Positions 20,641 to 26,075 of a stretch of DNA of 26,075 nt are shown here, in pieces. Both the position numbers and the translations under genes were made by a program. Position 1 is the first letter of the stretch. The number at the start of each line of letters is the position of its first letter. This DNA is from Paramacrobiotus richtersi (taxonomy: Eukaryota > Tardigrada > Eutardigrada > Parachela > Macrobiotidae): positions 1-26,075 of the forward strand of contig JAQGAU010000578.1 of the NCBI GenBank assembly GCA_034698045.1. Reading direction: 5' to 3'. Below the pieces are notes generated by a model. That model worked only from the letters and a program-made list of their open reading frames with translations. It made no database searches and was not told the origin of the DNA.

Positions 20641-21389
20641 TTTGTTGTAATTTGTGACTACACGCTTTGGAATGAAACACATTCTATCTGACAGCTGTTC
20701 GACGTCGATCTGCTGTGCAGCTGGCAGCGGTTCTAAGTTCAACTGCACTGCAATACAGCTTACATATGAGCAAAAACTGACCAACCGCCGGCCGCTCGCT
20801 GCAGCATACCAAACTTGAACGTCAATGATCAGTCAGTTTATCAGCCGTCAGAGGTAAGAAGAGCACCCACAACAAACCGTCGTACTGCGTACTGTTACCG
20901 AAACCAGATTCCAGCCACTAGCCATTACCAGATACCACACTACCTGATACCAGCGCCGGAAGCAAGTGCCAGATACCAGTCTGTACCTGGTTCCCAGGTC
21001 CAGTCCCAGATCCCAAACCCAGGTTTTTGTAATACTGATGAATACTAGGAAGTGGGAACCAGTGCGAACGGTGAACTGAAATAGTGCGGTGCACTATTTC
21101 AAACCGTTACACACCGCACCGAACCGCACCTGCTAAACCGCGGTGCCCCGTCGGCGCGGCGCGACTTTGCCATTTCTACCTGTAATGAAGATTCGCTCTT
21201 AACCTACGGCAAGAAAGTTGTTTCCGTAAGGTTTATCCGCGGTAGAACATGCCAGTGGCTTACCAAAACTGCTGACCATCATCAGCCGGCTTAGTATCTG
21301 ACGGTAACACTGCAGTGAAGGCGGGCCTAAAAGTTGACAAGACGTACCAGGAAGTATCGCTACGATTACTAATCGAACCATAATCACAC
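20641..21389. other. Spacer with degenerate CCAGATACCA repeats and a hairpin
   Basis: About 20905-21020 is built from short diverged copies of CCAGATACCA/TACCAG. This gives a low-complexity open frame that has no ATG. A hairpin follows at 21067-21108, then a GC-rich CpG-containing patch (about 21137-21167). No gene is recognised. Confidence 0.5.
21067..21108. other. Hairpin with perfect 10-bp stem
   Basis: GAAATAGTGC and GCACTATTTC pair around GGT. Outer AACGGT and ACCGTT extend the stem past an internal loop. It sits between the degenerate repeats and the GC-rich patch. Confidence 0.75.
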
Positions 21390-21925
21390 TAAAGGCAAAT
21401 TATTGAAGTACACGTAAGTACATCAAACAACTGCAGTCGCTCTGAAGACCGGAACAGATGGAAAATAAGTATTGCCAGGGGCATTATGAACCTGTGATAT
21501 GTCTGGTTTGCTATATCAAAGTCAGCAGACTTTAGTTCTGTTTTGCCGTGCGACGTTTGTGCCACGTCAGATGCATGAATGTTCAGCTCTTCGATACTGT
21601 TCATTTGTGGTTGAAATACTCGTCTGAAGCTGCGTTTTTATGATGTGAGTCGACAGAAATTTTGTGTGGCTTGCCTAGGAATTGCAGGATCAGATGCTAC
21701 TTCATCCAGTCTGTATCAGACGAAAAATTAAACCCGAATCACCGAATGATTTTGTCGGTACTAGTACTGTTGGCGCTGACTGGTTATTGCCGTTGTATAA
21801 GCTGAACGGAGTTCAGTAAGTGGGACACTATTCAAGTAATACTGATGAAATTTCCGGAATCCATTGCACACGCACTTGTGCAGTATTACAAGTGCAAGTG
21901 CGTCTGCAATGCTATCCGAAGTTTC
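21390..21925 (-). repeat. B element with hairpin B4
   Basis: The best-preserved B hairpin has arms 21863-21878 and 21895-21910, with 15 of 16 positions paired around a 16-base loop. On the minus strand the flanks read GAAACTTCGGATAGC and GATTCCGGAAATTTCATCAG. Further along comes the 3' block shared with U1 and U3 (CACTTACTGAACTCCGTT, then ATAATGCCCCTGGCAATACT). The DNA to its right (to about 22200) resembles the copy 1 5' flank, although no receptor follows. Confidence 0.65.
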
Positions 21926-23193
21926 AGAGTCATGGACTATCACCAGGTTTATTAACTTTTGGGAGCATCCAGCATCCCGTAAGCCCTGGTAAGAGAATGT
22001 TCAGGAGCAAAATGCAGTCAGCAGCTGTGCACAAACCATAAGATACGTGTAAACAAATTAGAATAAGTTTATTCCCGCCTGTACTTACAATTGTTAGTCT
22101 ACTGTAGGTTTGTTAACTTGTTCAGCTATGTTTGGTACTAGGAAGATCGAAGCAGAAGTCTGCGTCAAGGACTTAAGGTTAATGAGAATCGTTTTTCAAA
22201 TTTCACGGTCCGATAGCTAGACACTAGATAGTTATAGGATTGAATCTGAATTCCATGCCCGTTACTTAAACTGTACGATCATGAGCGACGGCCTTTAAAG
22301 TATGTATGCATTACGGTTTACTGCTTGCCATAGTATTCGACTCATTTATTAAAGCTGAAACTTCAGTTCAGCGCAATGTCATACGTTGACATATGCAGTG
22401 ACGTATCTGTACTTCGCAATGGCCATGGTATTGGTAGTACGTCGCAAATGGCAGCATCATATGTTTTAATTTCTGTCTGTTTATGGGTGGAATTTGGCGG
22501 AACCAAATACTGCGATCCCGAATAACAGAGAACAAACAAAATTTCCACTATAACGTATCAAATACGCTGTAAATTACAAGCGACATTTATTGCACTTATT
22601 TATTGTACTATGTATTTGTATTTGTGCACAATGGCCCAAAACCCATCGTGTCCGGCTGCAAGAAACAGACTTCAGGTAATTACTATGAGATTTGTCACCT
22701 TAACTTCAAAGGTCAGCTAGCAGCTTCCAGCATCTCGACGTCGAACAATGTTTCATTGCAGAGCGTATAGTTGGGAAACATTTCACCATCAGAGTACAAA
22801 CTTTGCAACTATACACAGTTGATGCATAGGCAATAGACAATGGCATTGAACCGTTGCTGGATTCCGGCGTCGGTCGAAGAGAACCCTCGACCGATGTTGT
22901 CTTCAGCCTCTGCGCTTATTAGAACAAATAATCTTGAAACAGGTACGGAGAAAACTATACATTGTAACCAGAACTAGCTTAGTGAAACGTAACGATTATT
23001 AGATTCGTACAAAGAAACCATGAAGCCCAGGAAATGAAATGCAGTATGGAAAATCCAGGTACGCCCCTAGTATTAAGTCCATACAGAAACTGTCTTGCGG
23101 AGCACTTTTTGAGATAATTGATTACCGAAAAATCGCTGTTTCCAGGACAGTTCTGCAACATGATGGCGCGATATCATAATGATGATTTGTTTT
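21926..23193. other. Spacer 3' of receptor copy 4
   Basis: No gene is seen. 21926-22200 resembles the copy 1 upstream region (GTAAGCCCTGG, then TTTATTCCCGCCTGTACTT), the trace of a lost copy. 22850-23193 resembles the 3' flank of copy 2. The middle holds only short unremarkable frames. Confidence 0.45.
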
Positions 23194-25061
23194 CTATGAG
23201 CAGTCAGTTGTATTTCTGGATTTTCTTGATTTCGCTTTAGCTGGCATATTCAGCGCGATGTCTACCTTTTCTGTGCCATGACGCAGACGACGAGAAAAAA
23301 CACGGAACCATTTTTGGAGCGTCGTCCGATATTCACGATTCATTCCAAAAAAGACAACCTGCAAATTGAGGAAACTGCAGCAGTATGCTAACAAACTGCT
23401 TTACTCTTTCTGATGAGTGATTCCTACCGCATTTCCGACGTAACCCAGCATAAAAATCAGCCGCAACCAGAGCGCCAACACCGGATACCGGACCAGTAAT
23501 TTAGTTCGGTCAAAGATAAGAATGCCCGTGTGCGGAAAGAAGCAGACACAGTGCCATAATGCCGCTGCTAGCAAGATCATAGCCAGTCTGAATCGACGGC
23601 GACGAGAAGAGCGTTGTTTTTCGGTTGTGCTCGTCATTCGCTGATAAACTCCAAACACGATAACCACGATATAAAGAACTCCAGTTACACTCAGCGGAGT
23701 ATAAGTGGCCAGCGCTTGGATAACCAAGTTGGCCGTTGGATCCTGGGACTTTACGCCGCAGTCATACAGCGGTGGTCCGGTGTCAAATCGGGAACCCCAG
23801 CCAGCCACAACGGGGAGGTATATACCAGCCGCGATCAGCCACATTACAGTTATAATGCCAGTGTTTAAGGCATATCGTGCAAACAGTCTGCGGTAAAGCA
23901 GGGGCAAACAAATAGCTAACAAACGGTTGAAGGAAAGGAATGCGGACGACCAATGCCCTACAGTGCGGCATAAGGCGAATGGTAGTTGAATAAAAATGCA
24001 CGCCGTTCGGGAAACCTTAAAAATCAAATTCACCTTTAAAACGTTTCCTGGAAACACAGTAATAAAGTGCTGCGGTACATACGCGTCCCGCATCATAAAA
24101 TCTGCATATTTCAGAAAACATAAGCCGTAATAGAGGGCTTTCCATGTGGATGTGCCCACGTGCAAGAATCTCTCGCTTCGACCTAGTGCAGCCGTGTGAC
24201 ATTCCTTCGCTTGCTATCATTGTCAATTCATTGATCACACAATTTCCTTATGCGTTGGCAGAGCACACGTTTATTGCCAACAGTATGCAGTTGAACTGCA
24301 CTTCAGGTGAAAAACAGCACCGTAAAATTACACTGCGTTCAGATAGTAGGATGTACAGACTATCTCTTGCCAGTGCGAGGACACACCTCGCATGCCATTG
24401 ATAAGTTCCCGCAAAGCCTAACAGAATATTTTCTAGATTGTAAGTTAAAATTGTACAGTACTATTTAACCGCGAAAAATTCAAAAAAACTTTCTCTTGGA
24501 TCAGTTCAAAAGAGAAATGAATTGCGTTCACGAATATCTACAAAAGAACCGAATCGCATCATTACAAAGGTCACACAGCGATGCTTTTAGACACATGTGA
24601 ATGAAACATCCTCTGTGTGAATCGGCCGTGTACAAACGAAATTATAGATTCTCGACCAGGAAACATTTAGTATGCTATACATGAATCTGCCTTCTCACCC
24701 GAAACCGTTGTCCATAATAAACCTGTGTGAAGATAACGAAATGGAACAGACAGACCAGCATCTCGATAACTGTCGCATGGACAATCAGTAATTTAGTTCC
24801 ATTACGATCTTCGGTGATCATTCGAAGAGATCGCTTGCAGTCTTCCCGTACCGCAACCAGCAGTGTTATACACATCAGCGATCCGATGGAGCAACATGTC
24901 ATGGACACCGCGTACCAAGCCGTTAATTCAAGGTTAAAGCTCGTCAGGTTTGTTGATATGGCAGCTGTGCTCAGGTTTTGCCCGTCGAAAAGGAAACTCA
25001 GATTTTTGTGATTAACAAAAGTCCGACTGAATTGCGTGGCAGCCAGAAAATCAACTGCCAT
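23194..25061 (-). CDS. Class A (rhodopsin-like) G-protein coupled receptor, copy 4
   Basis: Exons are 25061-24699, 24015-23428 and 23358-23194 (TAG), encoding 371 aa with phase-0 junctions. The ATG begins MAVDFLAATQ, as in copy 3, its closest relative. The N-terminus has NLS, NLS and NLT sequons. Membrane layout is as in the other copies, with the TM3 Cys 25 residues before the Arg of FNRLLAICLP. TM2 has VIEMLV, TM6 HCVCFFPH, and TM7 GNAVVFF, where copy 3 has NP. The ECL2 Cys lies in PPLYDCGV. ICL3 is RSSRRRR and the tail is Ser/Lys-rich with NTTDCS at the end. Introns are 683 and 69 bp; donors GTGAGA and GTAGGA, acceptors TTTTTAAG and TTTGCAG. No lesion was seen. Coupling and ligand are unknown. 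Confidence 0.88.
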
Positions 25062-25184
25062 AGTTTTTAGTCAAATGTTCCGGCGGCCTTTTCAATGTGC
25101 AAGCAAAACGAGCAGAAGTCTTCGAAACAGGAACTCATGATCAAGGAGGGTACACTTCCTGTGAGTGCGCCATCTGGAGCGGAA

Positions 25185-25495
25185 AGTCAATTATTTATTT
25201 ATCCCCATTGTGCAGTCGGCGGTCGAGTAATTACATCTTTACATTATCAGATTATGTAGCCTCCATAGGCGACGCCCACTAGGCGTGAATGTGCCGGGCA
25301 CATTATTGTGCCCACACAATATAATGAAAATCTAATTGGAAAGGAATGCGGTTTTAAGCAAAGTGTAGGGGAACCATAATCTAGTGATAGATACTTACCA
25401 AACACGTGTTCTGCTCTCATTAGTGCTTGCTTTCGTGTGGCTTATGTGTGCTATTATTAGTGCTTGCTTATGTGCGTATGACGCACGCACCACCT
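25185..25495 (-). promoter_or_regulatory. Conserved upstream block of copy 4, TATA-like tract
   Basis: This is the counterpart of 18440-18760. It has the minus-strand GGATAAATAAATAAT tract (about 25190-25204) about 130-140 bases from the ATG, the paired ATTAGTGCTTGCTT repeats and the GTGCGTATGACGCAC palindrome. These elements match copy 3 almost exactly, while the DNA between them has diverged more. Confidence 0.4.
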
Positions 25496-25739
25496 GCTGT
25501 CTGTAGTTCTATAAAGCCGGCAAACCGGGCAGCTTCTGGAGTTAGTTAGTTCAATGCGAAACTTCTTGTGATGCAGATTAGTTATTAAAATGTAGATGCT
25601 TAGATTTGTTTGCACTGTACGTCAAGTATTCTTGGTGCCCTACCGGCGACACCAGTAGGAATCGGAGAAACCGATGGGAGCGGCACAAATTCATCGAAAT
25701 TTGAATCGCAATTTCTGTTACGTAAGAACTCGTGTTTTA

Positions 25740-25960
25740 CTGTAAATGCCTGGCAAACTGTTAAAAGAAGGGTATGCCAAGGTCCCACAGTGCGGCATCA
25801 CGCGAATGGCAGTTGAACGAAAATGCAGCCCAAGTTCCGTAATTAATCGGTAACTTGCTGGAAATAACAGTAACCGGGCGCTCCAGTACGCACTGCGCTA
25901 CGTAACTTATTAGACGATATCATTATCGTCCTAAAATTTGCATGCTGTCAGGAAGCATGA
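25740..25960 (-). pseudogene. Relic fragment of receptor exon 2 (duplicate of the 18985 relic)
   Basis: Minus-strand translation of about 25830-25740 gives GCIFVQLPFA, a stop, CRTVGPWHTLLLTVCQAF. This lines up with ACIFIQLPFALCRTVGHWSSAFLSF of copy 4 through TM3. The stop and a shifted tail show it is dead. The intron-like CTAAAATTTGCATGCTGTCAG stretch and small hairpin (25910-25934) follow as at the 18985 relic. Confidence 0.65.
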
Positions 25961-26075
25961 GCCGGAAATCACTTCAACCATGTCTCCGTTACTGATTCAA
26001 TAATATTTACGAAACTGTGCATAGATCAAGGTTTCCATTTGATAGATCCATTCACGCCCATACAGTGTGCTATAG

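Larger units (their letters stand above)
23194..26075 (-). repeat. Segmental duplication, right copy (runs off the window)
   Basis: This is the partner of 16060-19350. It contains copy 4, the conserved upstream block and the exon-2 relic in the same order. Similarity is still visible at the last base (CACGCCCATACAG...TGTGCTATAG), so the right boundary is outside the window. Confidence 0.85.

Noticed and set aside
20815..21048. 77-codon open frame rich in Gln, Pro, Tyr and Ser
   Set aside because: It has no ATG, and its composition comes from degenerate CCAGATACCA-type DNA repeats; no domain is present.
1..26075. tRNA, rRNA or CRISPR loci
   Set aside because: No tRNA B-box with matching cloverleaf arms, no rRNA-like stretch and no evenly spaced repeat-spacer array was seen by eye. 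The dispersed hairpins are far too widely spaced for CRISPR.

Overview
This is animal (metazoan) genomic DNA. Genes are split by spliceosomal introns, intergenic space is wide, and the left edge holds the end of a Vav-type Rho/Rac exchange factor, a family known from animals and their closest relatives. Short introns (69-75 bp for the last intron of each receptor gene) and a lineage-specific receptor expansion fit a small invertebrate such as a tardigrade or another ecdysozoan. That placement is inference; no taxonomic marker is present.

Layout. (1) 164-1759, + strand: the last three exons of a vav orthologue (end of SH2, then SH3, then stop). (2) About 2510-8460: no protein gene. This stretch is a degenerate array of a roughly 1.3-kb non-coding unit in both orientations, carrying two families of long hairpins whose paired arms change together between copies. 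(3) 9894-25061: a cluster of closely related rhodopsin-like (class A) receptors with the same three-exon layout (about 121-123 + 196 + 54 codons). Copy 1 (+, 9894-11527), copy 3 (-, 16060-18315) and copy 4 (-, 23194-25061) look intact, at 373, 371 and 371 aa. Copy 2 (-, 13580-14881) is a pseudogene with two frameshifts and a stop. Three smaller relics lie at 20326-20640, 18985-19095 and 25740-25830.

Evolution. Copies 1 and 2 are convergent and share 5' flanks, forming a large diverged inverted repeat (about 9080-11527 against 13580-15660). Copies 3 and 4 belong to a tandem segmental duplication (about 16060-19350 and 23194 to the window end, offset about 6.7-7.1 kb) that includes promoter-proximal DNA and a broken receptor fragment upstream. 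One hairpin element also occurs upstream of copies 1 and 2 and at about 21.4-21.9 kb, so the non-coding array and the receptor cluster share history.

The receptors keep the class A framework: TM3 Cys exactly 25 residues before the TM3 Arg, a Cys in ECL2, and the TM4 Trp, TM5 Pro and TM6 Pro. Signature motifs are altered: NR[W/L] for DRY, Glu for the TM2 Asp, CFFP for CWxP, and NAVVF or NPIVF for NPxxY. Ligands cannot be read from the sequence; a chemosensory or peptide-receptor-like expansion is the natural guess. The strongest candidates for something undescribed are the two covarying hairpin families.
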